Below are positions 31,816 through 43,157 of a stretch of DNA of 64,000 nt, piece after piece. The notes under the pieces are model-generated. The model saw nothing but the letters and a program-made list of their open reading frames with translations. It did not search any database and was not told the origin of the DNA. The stretch's first letter is position 1, and each line of letters begins with the position of its first letter. The stretch comes from Candidula unifasciata (taxonomy: Eukaryota; Mollusca; Gastropoda; Stylommatophora; Geomitridae), in assembly GCA_905116865.2 (NCBI GenBank), contig CAJHNH020000547.1, positions 1 to 64,000 of the forward strand, given 5' to 3'. The position numbers and the translations under genes are program-made.

Positions 31816-32157
31816 AGAAGAACATATTCTTTGTTTTACATTGTGTGAAAATATAAAATTAATTAAAAAAAAAAAAAAAAAAAATTGAAGACGTAATAGA
31901 AACTCTACAAGTTTAAATATCATACTTACTTTTGTAAATGCATTTTGATAAAGTGTAAGCATATGTTTAGCTCATCTGTTTCATCATATTATATCAAATG
32001 TTCTTCATTGCTAACATTTATATTTGGTTATATCTTGCTCATTTGTTTCAATCAGATATCTTGACAAAGTTGAACAGATGAAGAGCTTATATGTTTCCCT
32101 GTAATATATTTTACAGTACTGAAGCTCTTCTTTAGTCAAACATTATTCATGTTTCAG

Positions 32158-32260
32158 TCAGAACAGCTGAAAAATCATCTTTTCCTGCTGGAGAGAGTGA
32201 TATGCCTGAATACCTTCCAAAACAAACAAGCCCAGTATCGTGGGTTCAAGCCTGTACTTA
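32158..32260 (+). CDS. DNAI4: DNAI4 exon, LLERVICLNTFQNKQAQYRGF
   Basis: Acceptor CATGTTTCAG, donor GTAAGT; 34 codons plus 1 nt. It starts SEQLKNHLFLLERVICLNTF and ends YRGFKPVL. The LxLxERVxxxNxFQxKQAxYRGF pattern is well conserved in DNAI4 just before the WD domain. Confidence 0.93.
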
Positions 32261-32364
32261 GTAAGTATCATATGTAACCATATTTTTCAGCTCTACCTAT
32301 CTTATACAGCTTATATGCGTAAATATGAGTTTATAGAAGTAGACGCTTTCCCATATATATACTA

Positions 32365-32580
32365 GCAAGTCATAGTAGTGCAGTGGCCAGCATGTTTCTT
32401 GTTGGTCTGGTGTTCAAATCCCTATTTAATTTCTTAAATACCAAGCACTCTCTTAGCATTTACTGGCTAGTTAGTTTTTAAACGCTTTCAACGATATGCC
32501 TACTTAGTGCAAAACATGCCTATCTATGACCAAAATCCTTCAGTCCACATCCTGAAGAATTTATTTTAAATTAAGGACGT
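32365..32580 (+). repeat. tRNA-headed SINE-like sequence
   Basis: A-box-like TAGTGCAGTGGCCAGC and B-box-like GGTGTTCAAATCCC lie 30 bp apart at 32373-32425. No TSD found and no matching second copy in the window, so low certainty. Confidence 0.35.
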
Positions 32581-32599
32581 ATTTAATTTGGAATGTCAT

Positions 32600-32850
32600 A
32601 GTGTTATTCATTCCTGTGAGAGTTCTGGGGCTGCATTGTTAGAGGAAAGTAAGAACAGACCCACTGCCTCCCCAACAAGCATGTTGCAAGAGTTGACTAA
32701 CTGGGGGGCTTCCTTTGCAGTTAGTGTGCATCTGCCAGAGAGGCAAGGAACCAACAGTCTGCATACCACTAAGTCAGATTTGTAAAATGGACATGCATGC
32801 AACACTCAGGTTTTAGAACAAGACTCAAGTCTAGAGATGGATGCCATCCT
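32600..32850 (+). repeat. SINE-B copy
   Basis: From 'ttctggggctgcattgttag' through 'gttgactaactggggggctt' and 'gtgtgcatctgccagagagg' to 'gtctagagatggatg'. It runs into a (CA)n tract at 32873-32920. Confidence 0.6.
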
Positions 32851-33329
32851 CTGTGCGCGTGTCCCTCACCTACACACACACACACACACACACGCATGCG
32901 CATGCGCACACACACACAAATAATGCAAAATGGTATGTACTGAGAAAACTGGTAGGAAGTTAGCAGATTGTTTCCATGCACATATTCACAACATGTCTCT
33001 AAAACCAGTCCCCCTCGATTTTAATAGTTCTGATCATCAAAGTGAAATTCAAATCTCAGTTACTAACATAAAATCATGCTCCACTGATCAAAGCTGATAT
33101 AGCCGTCGTAAAAGTACTTTTTCTGATATCCTGGGAAGTAAAGACTGCTGGCATGATGATGACCACGTTGTCACATACTGCTCGTGTCGCGTGCCTGTTT
33201 AAGGATTTCTCCTTAAGAACCAACAGCACTCTGAAATAGTATAATGATGAGGTGTCGGCTCGTATTGGTCTAAAGGGTATCCCGTGGCCAATATACACCC
33301 AACCTATTTTAGGAGTAGGGCAACTCAAG

Positions 33330-34960
33330 CCATGGCACTACAGAATATATAATATTCCTAGGTGCAACTTGGCTGGACGTCCCCACTACTACAAGAAAAT
33401 AGCCACCAGGCTATGATAATGTAATATCACAGCCATGTTAACACAGATTAAGATTACTGATTATACATACATATACTCTAGACAGTTTTGAACAGTGAAT
33501 GATGGACACTCAAGTCAATAAAGAAAACTTCCAAAGACATGTAATAAATGCAACATATATATCATAAAAGACTCAAGTAAAGATATTCAAGAACAACTGG
33601 AATAATGAGAGATCAAAACCAAAGCAACATTGACGGACCCTCGAAGAGATTCCTAGAGACAGCCTGATTTCATCACGGTGACTCAGAGTGGAACAAGGCA
33701 TCAAACCACAGAGTCTCTCTACTTATCTAGTCCAAATTGGCGTCACTGCACTCATCAGTTCATGATTACTTGAACAGGCTGACACTTTTGGGAATGTTCA
33801 ATTCGATGGTTGATCTGGTAAAAACAGTCACAAACAGAGTTCAATCACTGGAGCCCAAACAAGCTCCTGAAGAGGGTACTCTGGTATAATGTTTGCCCGG
33901 GTGGCCTGGAACAACTGCCTCTCAGTCACTCGAGCCCAAACAAGCTCTTGAAGAGGGTACTCTCTGATTAAAGACAAATGGGTGGCCTGTAAGCTGATGC
34001 CTACACTCTGGCTTCCACTTTGCTGTCTGCCATGGTGATGGTTTGGTAGTTGGTGATTTTGTGGACTGCTGATTGACTGCCTGGCCTCCAAGGAGATATC
34101 ATCCTGTGTCAAGAAGGAACTCAGAATAAGTCGTCATCTCATTTATTTACCCTCCACCCTTAGCAATCACTCAGAAGACAGCTCTCAGGATAATGAGACA
34201 GTTCAAGTCTCCATGTATCTATGTTGGTCAGTCAGTAAAAGAGATAGGAGACAAGTTCCACAGTGAAGACAGATAGACTGTATTAGACAGAGAACATCAT
34301 CTCTCCACATTCACATCTGCACTTGTAGTCACACAGACCACCATTATCTCACATATGTCAACCCTATGTTTTGTTAGTGTCTGCTATAAATAACCCCTGA
34401 CGTCACTGTGTGTCGCTTGCTGTGCGAAGACGCCGTGCACTGACCCAATTAAATCTGTCGGCTTCATCTCAATCCAATTCCCTAACTAGTTAGTTAGAGA
34501 ACGATTAGCTTGCTAGATTAAAACATTTACATTAATATTGGGCTAGTTAGGGCACCAACTCTATGCTAGAAAAGGGGAAGTTTTAATTTAGGTGGCTGTT
34601 GGCACTTGGACACCAAGAATGGTCTCGTTCTGTGATGTCTGATAGCTGAATCATTCCTCCCTTCAGCAGCGGGTTAACTTTATAGATATATATACCATGG
34701 TACTCGTGAACTATAATCGACTTACCCAAGCTCAGGATTCCTCCAGGAATTGACTGGTAAAATCAAGGTTCAAGACAGAATTTAAGCACAAATGCAAAAT
34801 ACTTCTGATCTACTTGGAAGTCTGGCAGAGGATGAAGCGGGGGAAACTTAATGTCACTTTCGAAGAAAGAAGCTTCCAGATCAATACGCCGAGGAATGAA
34901 TAGGCTTCTCGAATCAGGAATATTATTACAGAGAACATCTACCCCACATTTGTAAGTTTG
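33330..34960. other. Unassigned intron sequence with local duplication
   Basis: The block 'gagcccaaacaagctc' plus 'gaagagggtactct' occurs at 33851-33882 and 33931-33963, each followed by 'gggtggcctg'. Around 34380-34480 lies 'gtctgctataaataacccct' and an AATTAAAT, which could be promoter and polyadenylation signals of a solo LTR; I found no TG...CA ends or TSD, so this is not claimed. Confidence 0.3.
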
Positions 34961-35109
34961 AAAATGTGGACTTCACAAGAGACCTAGAACATATAGAAAT
35001 ATCTATTTCATCAGATAAAGGTATAAATAGATATGAAAGACTATATACCCACCGAACGGGTCTATATTTGAAATGTGACCTGTCCGCTAGGGGCGTTAAC
35101 AGCATGAAT

Positions 35110-35245
35110 AGTCTAATGTGTAGGGGTGGGTTTGATCATTCCACGACACCCATCACCCATCAAGTGCCATTTCATCTATAAAATATAGGTCTAGCTCAAT
35201 ATACCCAATATGCCTGAAGAATCGGAAAAGGGTCCTTTCCTTTTC
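35110..35245 (+). repeat. 3' half of a SINE-A
   Basis: 'acccatcacccatcaagtgc', 'tctataaaatataggtctag', 'atacccaatatgcctgaag' and 'gggtcctttccttttc' are the SINE-A 3' end. No head. Confidence 0.55.
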
Positions 35246-35316
35246 ATTAAAAATACTTCTTCTCCTGATGTATATTTTGTCAAGTCTGTTAATAGCTATT
35301 TAGGTGTCATAAACAA

Positions 35317-35680
35317 GCCAAACAATTTCTTGAGGCCTCAGAAATGTGGTTTTACAGAAGAATCCTTAGATTTCCCTGTACAGCCAACAAGAGCAACCCG
35401 GATATTTTGAAAGAGGTGAAGGCTTGAAGACAACTTATCACAAACATCTCAAAGTGACAGATATCATTTTAGGTCATGTTATTAGAAAAGGAAAACTGGA
35501 GCATGTTGTCCCAATTCAAAAGATCTGCGGATAAGAGACAGAGGAAGACAATGCTAGATGATTCTTGACAGCCATTCGTCATGGCATGGAGGGGTGTTAA
35601 CACATGCTTTTGAGGATAGCAGATTGTGAAGAGGTGTGATTTTCCATTCCAGTCAGCAGTGCACTTGATGATGATGATGT
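35317..35680 (+). mobile_element. RTE fragment inside the minisatellite
   Basis: Broken reading gives 'cctcagaaatgtggttttac', RRILRFPCTANKSNPDIL, a GHVIRKGKLEHVV-like block and DSRLLRRG. It separates one minisatellite unit from the rest of the array. Confidence 0.55.
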
Positions 35681-36164
35681 TGATAGGTTTCATTAATATT
35701 CTTCTTCTTCTAATGAATATTTTATGGAGTCTTGAAGCTGTTTTAGCAGTCATCAAAAATCTTCTTAATCTGATATACATTTTATGAAATCTTTTTTTGT
35801 AGCTGTTTAATTAATATATATATAATTAAAATACTTTTTCTCTTTATGTATATTTTATGAAATCTTGAAGCTGTTATAGGGGTCATACAAATACTTTTTC
35901 TGAAATATATATATATATATATATAGGAATGTATATACACACTTTAGGAAGTCTTTTATAGTGTTAGAGATGTCATTAAAAACTACTTGATTTTTCCTGA
36001 TATATATATTTTATAGCCTGTTGATAGCTGGTGCAGATATCATAGAAAATACTTCTTCTTTTGATGTATATTTTATGCATTCTGTTAATAGCTGCCATCG
36101 ATACCATAGAAAATACTTTTTCTTTTGATGTATATTTTATAGATTCTGTTGATAGCTGCTATAG

Positions 36165-36298
36165 TAAAAAGTAAAGTGAAGGTCCCTTTTCCATTTTTAT
36201 AGACCAATCGGCACAATATGGGTGATGTGGTCAGCATCATGCCGGCTGCCTTTACTTCCCGGGACTGCACCCGGTACCCACTCAAGGCTGGGTCGACC
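36165..36298 (-). mobile_element. 5'-truncated SINE-A with 12-bp TSD
   Basis: 134 bp of SINE-A 3' body ('gaccaatcggcacaatatgg', 'cactcaaggctgggtcgacc') lies between TAGCTGCTATAG copies at 36153-36164 and 36299-36310. The repeat context supplies the same word naturally, but its exact placement fits a TSD. Confidence 0.8.
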
Positions 36299-37032
36299 TA
36301 GCTGCTATAGATACCATAGAAAATACTTCTTCTTTTGATGTATATTTTATGGATTCTGTTGATAGCTTTTATAGATACTATAGAAATTACTTCTTCTTTT
36401 GATGTATATTTTATAGATTCTGTTGATAGCTGCTATAGATACTATAGAAAATACTTCTTCTTTTGATGTATATTTTATGGATTCTATGGACAGCTGCCAA
36501 AATACTTCTTTTGATGCATATGTTAGGAAGTCTTAGAGCTATTGTAGTTGTCACAAAAATACTTAACTTAGGCTATTCTTCTGATGCATATTTTATGAAA
36601 TATTTTAAAGCTGTTATAGATGTAATAAAAAACCCTTTTCTTTTCTGATGTATATTTTTTGAGGTTTTAAAGCTGTTGTAGCTTTCATAAAAATACTTAT
36701 TCTTCTGAAATGTATTTTATGGAGTCTGTTTTTTGCCGTTATAGAGGTCATAAAAAAATCATCTTCTAATTCTTGCTTTGTGGCGTTGGTAATCATGTCT
36801 GTCAACATCTTTCTTTGTCTCATGTACTGATAATTTCTGTTATATGTGTTCTTCCATGTCATAGTACCAAACTGTCCACAGTTGTCTCTTCTGATCCCTC
36901 TCTGTCTCTCTTCCTGTCTAACTTTCTTGTTGACACAACTTACTCCAGTTTGCTAACTCCTCATGATTACTATCTGTGGTTAAACAGTTTAACGTCATTA
37001 GATTCTACCTAATATTTATTTTTAATGTCTAG

Positions 37033-37068
37033 AAACAGTCAAACATCCTAAAAAGGGTTCAAAGAAAG
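37033..37068 (+). CDS. DNAI4: DNAI4 exon, 36-nt Lys-rich microexon
   Basis: Acceptor TTAATGTCTAG, donor GTATGT. Two nt complete Lys, then TVKHPKKGSKK with 1 nt left. Very short, but phase fits both neighbours (PVL-K and A-SVGDPS) and the borders are good. It might be alternatively spliced; skipping keeps the frame since its length is 36. Confidence 0.72.
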
Positions 37069-37275
37069 GTATGTTTCTTGCTGATTTTGAGCATTTTTAT
37101 TCATTTCTCGCTTATATAAATTCCATTTCATTACACCACTTTTTGGGGTTTTGTTTGTTGTAGTGTGCATATTTTTTTTAAAGTGCATAATTATCATAAG
37201 CAAGAATAGAAAGTAAAAGACAGTTAAAACAGAGAAGATTCAGTCCAGTCAGGATTTGCTGTATGGCATAGCACT

Positions 37276-37540
37276 ATGTCCCTGGGAGTGGTAGTCGTGC
37301 ATTGTAAAGCTGTCTTTATGCATAGCCACGCTAGACACTTGCCAGGAGCCTCCCACTATTGGAGCCCCATTTCCCTCGAAGTCGGAGTACATCTGCCTGT
37401 GAGGCAGTTAACGGCAAAAGCCAGTAAAACGGTTGTACACGCAAAACTCAGGTCCAGGTAAAAGCCCAAAGTCCAAGCGGACGATTAACCGGGACCTTCC
37501 GCTGGAATTCATAGCCGGTGAACAAAGAAGAAGAAGAAGG
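37276..37540 (+). repeat. SINE-B 3' module with a different head
   Basis: From 'ccctcgaagtcggagtacat' to 'gccggtgaacaaagaagaag' the sequence is nearly the same as the 3' end of the 1.32-kb element, including the frame VVHAKLRSR. The upstream part (37276-37370) matches neither the short SINE-B head nor the long element. Confidence 0.65.
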
Positions 37541-37749
37541 AACCCCATGCTGATTTGTGTATGTCAAGTTTGTAGTCATTTCATACTGTGTCATCTTATC
37601 TGTGTTTATGTTTTAACACCAGATTTATTGAACTGCCAGGAAAATGAATTCATGTTTAATATTATTGACCATTTATGTTTCATTCCTTTGAGGGGTTGAT
37701 GTAAGGGCCCCAACACACTGGTTTTCCTAGGGCCCATAATACTGTTAAG

Positions 37750-37960
37750 TTAGCTCTGGTGTAGCACCAAGGTGCTTATCCTCTGGCCTAAATGTCTTGG
37801 GTTCGGATCTGCCTTAAGCACATGTTTTCTTTAAATGACCTTGATCAACCCAGGTCAAGGGGGCTTAAAATGGGTAACAGGAAATATCCTGAGAAGTGAA
37901 GTCGCCGTGATGTTGATCACATTGTCCATTGAGTACCAATATGAATCTAGCATCACAGTT
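37750..37960 (+). repeat. SINE-A body with a third tRNA-like head
   Basis: Head 'tgtagcaccaaggtgcttat' with B-box-like GGGTTCGGATC, then 'gatcaacccaggtcaag', 'taaaatgggtaacaggaaat' and 'gatgttgatcacattgtcca'. The body is SINE-A, the head differs from types A1 and A2. Confidence 0.55.
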
Positions 37961-38104
37961 TGGTGTGGTATTGGCATTAAAATGGTCCCTAACTTTACTG
38001 TTAATTTACCATATCTGTAATTTACCACATGGCACAGTGTCAGTGCTGTTAACTTTAAGGTTAGTTAGTTAATTAGTTGACAGAGATGTTCCTTTTTTTT
38101 TTTT

Positions 38105-38575
38105 CAAGGCCTGTAAGCTCCAGCGGAAAATCCAGTTAGTTCATCCTGAGATTTTTATGTACATTCATTTTACTGGCAGCTGGTTGTTCCTTGCCACTTG
38201 GGCAGATCCACACCGACTTTGAAGAAAGCTTTCAGTTAGTTAACTCTTATGACATGCTTGTTGGGGAGGCAGTTGGTCTATTCTTACTTTCCTCACAAAG
38301 ATCAGTTTCATGTGGGTTCCGGAGCCCCATTATGGGAAAACAAGAATAGACCAACTGCCTCCCAAAAAAGCTTGTCGTAGGAGTCGACTAATTGGGAGCT
38401 TCTTTTGAAGTCAGAGTGCATTTTCTTAAGCGGCAAGAAAAATCAACTGCACACCAGAAACCAGTAAAACAGAAGTACACGGAAAAGTCAGTCCCTGGCA
38501 CAAAACCAAAGTTCGAATAGATGAAGAACCAGGACTTTTTGCCAGAGCTTACAGCCGGTGAACAAAGACAATGAA
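38105..38575. repeat. Head-to-head inverted pair of SINE-B
   Basis: A minus copy (38105-38300, 'aagctccagcggaaaatcca' to 'gttggtctattcttactttc') faces a plus copy (38312-38575, 'gtgggttccggagccccatt' to 'cagccggtgaacaaagac'). Together they form an imperfect hairpin of about 200-bp arms in the intron transcript. Confidence 0.65.
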
Positions 38576-39109
38576 GATTTGTGTGCCAGTTTAAACAGGC
38601 ATGCAAAGAAAAAAAGCAAGCTGATAGGCTTGCAGGTAACGCTACTGTCTGGGGCAGATGAGCCGTGGACCAGGCTGATTTACTGAATGCTTATCTAGAA
38701 GTAGGACTCTTTTGAGAACCAAGTGACTGTAAATCTGCAATCATAACTAGACAGCATGAACAGCAAGTTAAAAGGGGTTTGCTTCCTTTCTGTGCCAGTG
38801 GAAATCACACTAAATGTCCTTGACTGTCTTGTTTGAAAAACTAATGAAAACATATCAGTCCCAGCAAATTGTTAGCTTTAAAATGAGGGATATAAAAATC
38901 AAACATGTTTTTTCATACAGAATAATTAACTGAAATAAAAAAGTAAGGAAAAAATGAAACATTTCAAAAATAGCTAATAAATGGAGCATAGGCCCTCAAC
39001 CAGCTTACATCATTTCCTATATTTGCTCACCCTAGGTCTTCCCTATGTTTTTAACTTCACTGTTTAGTTCCCTTCGCCATGTTTTGTTGTCTACTTTTAT
39101 TTCTATATC

Positions 39110-39400
39110 CTTGTTGGTTCCAGTTTAAAGCCCGGCAGACAATGCAGGCTATTCATTCACTTCTGAACCTTGGTCTTGTTTCAGAACTTGAGTTTTACAT
39201 ACACATTCATTTTACAGATCTGGCCTATTTTTATATAGACTATTGGTTTTTTTCTTTCAGACATATGTCTTCTGACTTAAAGGAAACACCCTTAATTAGT
39301 CGTCTCTTATGTCATGTTCATTAGGGGGCAGTGGATCCATCCCCCCACCCCCTTCCCCCAGTAGGACCCCAGAACGCACACAGGGAATAACCATTTAAAT
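39110..39400 (-). repeat. SINE-B copy
   Basis: 'gttccagtttaaagcccggc', 'cttgagttttacatacacat', 'cttaattagtcgtctcttat' and 'aggaccccagaacgcacaca' give a complete minus-strand copy about 120 bp before a DNAI4 exon. Confidence 0.6.
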
Positions 39401-39527
39401 ACTGGTTATTTAATTTAGCAAACTGACGTACAGTTGAAGTATGAAAAGGCATGTTTACTTTTAAAGATATCTGTGATATTGTTAGTGCGTTCTTACTAAA
39501 CTGTATAATTGTTTGCTGATTATACAG

Positions 39528-39658
39528 CAAGTGTTGGTGACCCTTCCATAACTCAAAACTTGGATATGAGCCCAAACCTTGAACGATTATGGTCATACGA
39601 CTGTCCTTTGACTCGAGGCAAAAATGTCAGTTGCATTGCCTGGAATAAATCAAATCTG
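39528..39658 (+). CDS. DNAI4: DNAI4 exon, start of WD domain
   Basis: Acceptor GATTATACAG, donor GTAAGT. Two nt complete Ala, then 43 codons: SVGDPSITQNLDMSPNLERL, WSYDCPLTRGKNVSCIAWNK, SNL. The LWSY...GKNVSCIAWNKxNxDLLAVGYG pattern is the entry into the first beta-propeller blade of axonemal dynein intermediate chains. Confidence 0.94.
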
Positions 39659-39789
39659 GTAAGTTTTAAAGTGCCTTTAGTCAGGTTGACTTAACTCTTT
39701 CTAACCCAAACAACACTCATTGTGGGCTTGGATTTCATTCATGTATAGGAAGCATATTATGCATGTTTTTGTGCATCTATATGTGTAAA

Positions 39790-40100
39790 GGACTGTAAAA
39801 AGCTCTGACAATATGTTTGCTTCCTACAAGGAGTGTGAGTTAAAAGATAAAAAATGCAATTGTGTGGACATGTAATAAGATCAAACATCCTCTCAGAAAC
39901 GAGACTACAGGGCTCATTGTGGTGGAAGAGGAGAAGAGGCAGACCAAGAAAAACCTGCAAAGTTTGGCAGACTGGAGGAGCCTCACATTTGCGAACATGA
40001 AGTCCAGTGCATTTGACCGACAGTGGTGGAGGGATCTGATCAGACTGTCTATAAATGATGACTCAAAAACATATGGTTCTGTAGTGCTATGATTATCATG
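39790..40100 (+). mobile_element. LINE tail fragment
   Basis: 'ggctcattgtggtggaagag' and 'gaagaggcagaccaagaaaa' encode a WWKRRRGRPRKTCKVW-like segment followed by 'cagtggtggagggatctgat', the end of an RTE-type protein. Frameshifted. Confidence 0.5.
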
Positions 40101-40971
40101 ATGAATGTGTGCAACATGTGCATCTGCACAGGGCTACACAATTTTAAATGTGGCGAAATTCTAAGAGCGCAAAATATAATTGGTATATTTAAAAATGGTA
40201 ATGTCTTTATTAATTTTATCATTATGAAATTTTCATTTTGAATTGTGCATCATGCTCCATTAGGACCCCAACTAGCACCTTTGTTTTTATCAGTTGTGTA
40301 TTCTTCTTCTACTGCCTTCTATCCCCCAGTGGGGCATTGGCTCTCAAACAACTCACTCCAAGTTGTTCTATTTGCTATAGCATGCAGCTCTCTCCATATC
40401 CTCCTCATCTTTTTAACTTCATTCTCTAGCTCCCTTCTCTGGTTTTTTTTTGGGGGGGTATTCCTTTATTTCTATACCCCTATGTGTTCTAGTGCAGTGC
40501 AAAGACATTCTAGTTATATTGTTCTCAGGTTTTCTCAACTTGTGTCCTATCAAAGGCCAGCATCTTTTCTTCACCTCTTGGTCCTGAGAACTTGTTTTGT
40601 TCTCTCCCAAAGCTCTACATTAGCGATTGTATCATACTATTTAATTCCCTGTATTCACCAATTAAAGTTTTGTATTAAGTCAAGTTTATATATTTTAGTA
40701 CAGTTTAAAACCGAAGTAAATAATTCCACAATTTACTGATAGTATTCAGTAAACTAATAAGGATGTTGAAGTTTAGCCAAGGGAAAAAGGGACCTAAAGG
40801 ACTGCACAGGAGCATCATACATTCTAAATACGTCCTGACTATTATGCCTATGAAGACACTTTTTTCTAAGTAACCTGTTCTCCAAAGTTGATGCAGTCTA
40901 ATAACATGACCAGGAAAGGTTGTTTGCAGAAATGGCTAAAGTTTATCATTATTAGTGAGTGCCTTTTTCTT

Positions 40972-41236
40972 CTTAATGTTCCCTTGCTGTAAACTTCACG
41001 GAAAGTTCTAGTTGTTCCTCCAATTTGGACTTTGGTCTTGTTCCAGAACTTCAGTATTGTATGCTCATTCATTTTACAGACCTTATTTGTTTATTTGTAT
41101 GCAGAATGTTGATTCCTCCCCTCTCAGGCAGGTGCACTCTGATGTAGAAAGAAGTTAGGTCACCTTACATGACATGCTTGTTACGGGGACACTGGTCTAT
41201 CTCCCAATGGGACCCTGGAACCCATACAGAGAACTG
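40972..41236 (-). repeat. SINE-B copy cut by an RTE insertion
   Basis: 'ccttgctgtaaacttcacgg' to 'caatgggaccctggaaccca'. The RTE element starts at 41247 just beyond its 5' end. Confidence 0.6.
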
Positions 41237-41295
41237 AGTGCCAATTCTTCTTTCTTTTGTCAAAATCTGCTTGTGCCGCTAGGCGTCGCAGTCTA

Positions 41296-43149
41296 TCAGA
41301 TGATCGGCAACCGAGCCAGGGCGCGCTCAGTCGCTTCATATGCCGTGATGTTATGAAGTCTCAAGTTGTCCGTGACTCCTTCAATCCATCTTCTTCTTGG
41401 TCTTCCCCTGCCTCTTGTTGTTTCGATTTTCATGTTGTATGCTCTTGATGCTGGCATCGTTGGTTCCATTCTCATTAGGTGACCAAACCATTTCATTCTT
41501 TGCTTCTCAATAAATTTAACGATGGGTATGGTTCCAATAGTTCTTGTAATCACATCGTTTCTCACTCGATCTCTTCTGGTTTTATTCGCAGCCATTCTCA
41601 AACATCTCATTTCACAGGTGGTTAGTCTTCTCTCATGTTCTTTTGTTAATGTCCAAGTCTGACATTGATAACCTAATGTCGGTATAAAGATTGTATTTAT
41701 AATTTGTCTTTTTATCTCAGCTGGGACAGCAGGGTGTTTTAAAATTGGGGCAAGCTGGTATGCGACATTGTTGGCTTGTTGGATTCTTGCTTCGATCTCT
41801 CTGTCTATTTTACCATTGGATGTAAAGATACTTCCCAGGTATTTAAATTCTTGCACTTGTTTTAGGCTGTGATCTAGAATCTTTATGTCGATGGTCTGTT
41901 GCTCTCTACTTATGCTAATGACTTCTGTCTTTTCAGTATTGATCTTCATATGATGCTTGAGGCAACTGTCGTGTAGTAGGTTCATGTGGTCTTGCAGCTG
42001 TTTACTATCACTGTGAAATATGCATTGATCGTCGGCAAAGAGCAGCTCATTGAAGTCCTCCTGTTTATCGACATCTGTTGGTGTTATGTCTATTTTATTA
42101 ATATTGTCCATAAATATTATGAAAAGTAAAGGTGAAAATACACAACCTTGTCTTACTCCTGATGTTACTGGGAACCAGTCTGTGATGCCAGCTCTTGTTC
42201 TAATGGCGCTTTCACTTTGTCTATAAATAGCCCTAACACAATCTAAAATTGTTCCATTTATACCGTAGTTTTCAAGAACTTTCCATAATAAATTTATGTT
42301 TACTCTATCGAAAGCTTTTTCTTGATCTATGAAAGCGATGTTCATTTGATGTCTGTGTTCTATTGTCTTTTCGCTAACTTGTCTTAAAGCAAAAATAGCG
42401 TCAGTACACCCTCTTCCTTTCCTAAATCCGACCTGTGATGGGCTCAGGATCAGTTCTACAATGGATCTAATTCGTTGTTCCAGAATTTTGGCAAACATTT
42501 TTCCCACGTGGCTTAGAAGGGAGATGCCTCTGTAATTGTTACAATCTTGCTTATTGCCTTTTCTTTTCCAAATTGGGACTATAAGAGCTCTTTGCCAGTC
42601 TGTTGGTACAGTTCTTTAATTCCAGGCTTTCCTAAATATGTGGAGTAGCCAGGTGACTCCAATTTCTCCACAAGCCTGTATTGCCTCGGCTGATATTCCA
42701 TCAACACCTGATGCCTTATTTTTGGGACTGCATCTGATTGCTTCTCTGACTTCTTGTTCGATTATTGTAGGCTGTTCCTCGTTTGTACATCTGGGTGTGA
42801 ATGGTACTGTTTCCTCATTTCCTGTTACATTCAGAAGAGTCTGAAAATATTCTTTCCACCTTTCTCTGATCTTGCCCTCCTCATGTATGGGTTTGCCTTG
42901 ACTATCATTGACATATTCAGATGGCTGGAATGGTTCATCTCTAGTCCTCATTTTTGCAATGGTTTTGTAAAACTGTCTACTAGATTTAGCACAGATTTTG
43001 GTAAGATTTTCCCCATACATGATCCAGGATGTTTCCTTGGATTGTTTAATTTCTCTTGCAGATTGTCGCCTGGCAATTCTGTACTTGATATAATCGTCAT
43101 CTGAGCGGGATCTTAGCCATTTCTTGTATTGCTCCTTTTTACATTTCAC
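41296..43149 (-). pseudogene. RTE copy 1 reverse transcriptase part
   Basis: One frame with a single TAA at 42616-42618. In order: DDYIKYRIARRQSAREIKQ, FKxLLN-like WKEYFQTLLN, NKASGVDGISAEAIQ, IVPIWKRKGNKQDC (past the stop), YRGISLLSHVGKMFAKILEQ, motif A AFIDQEKAFDRV, TSGVRQGCVFSPLLF, catalytic motif LLFADDQCIFHS with Asp-Asp, LGSIFTSNGKIDREIE, GYQCQTWTLT, and the RTE end MKWFGHLMRM and GRGRPRRRWIEGVT. All RT core motifs are visible. The stop would truncate the protein before the catalytic site. Confidence 0.92.
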
Positions 43150-43157
43150 TGCTTGTT

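Larger units (their letters stand above)
35250..36760. repeat. Degenerate ~62-bp minisatellite
   Basis: Units of 'aatacttcttcttttgatgt' then 'atattttatggattctgttg' then 'atagctgctatagataccat' recur roughly every 60-63 bp, best at 36040-36480, more worn at 35690-36040 and 36480-36760. One isolated unit at 35250-35316 lies before an RTE fragment, so that fragment inserted into the array. A partial SINE-A (36165-36298) also inserted. Confidence 0.8.

Noticed and set aside
33990..34490. Solo LTR with TATAAATAA and AATTAAAT signals
   Set aside because: No TG...CA ends and no flanking duplication could be found by eye.
40245..40739. 164-codon plus-strand ORF
   Set aside because: T/C-rich sequence, Leu/Ser-rich product without motif, no splice or start context.
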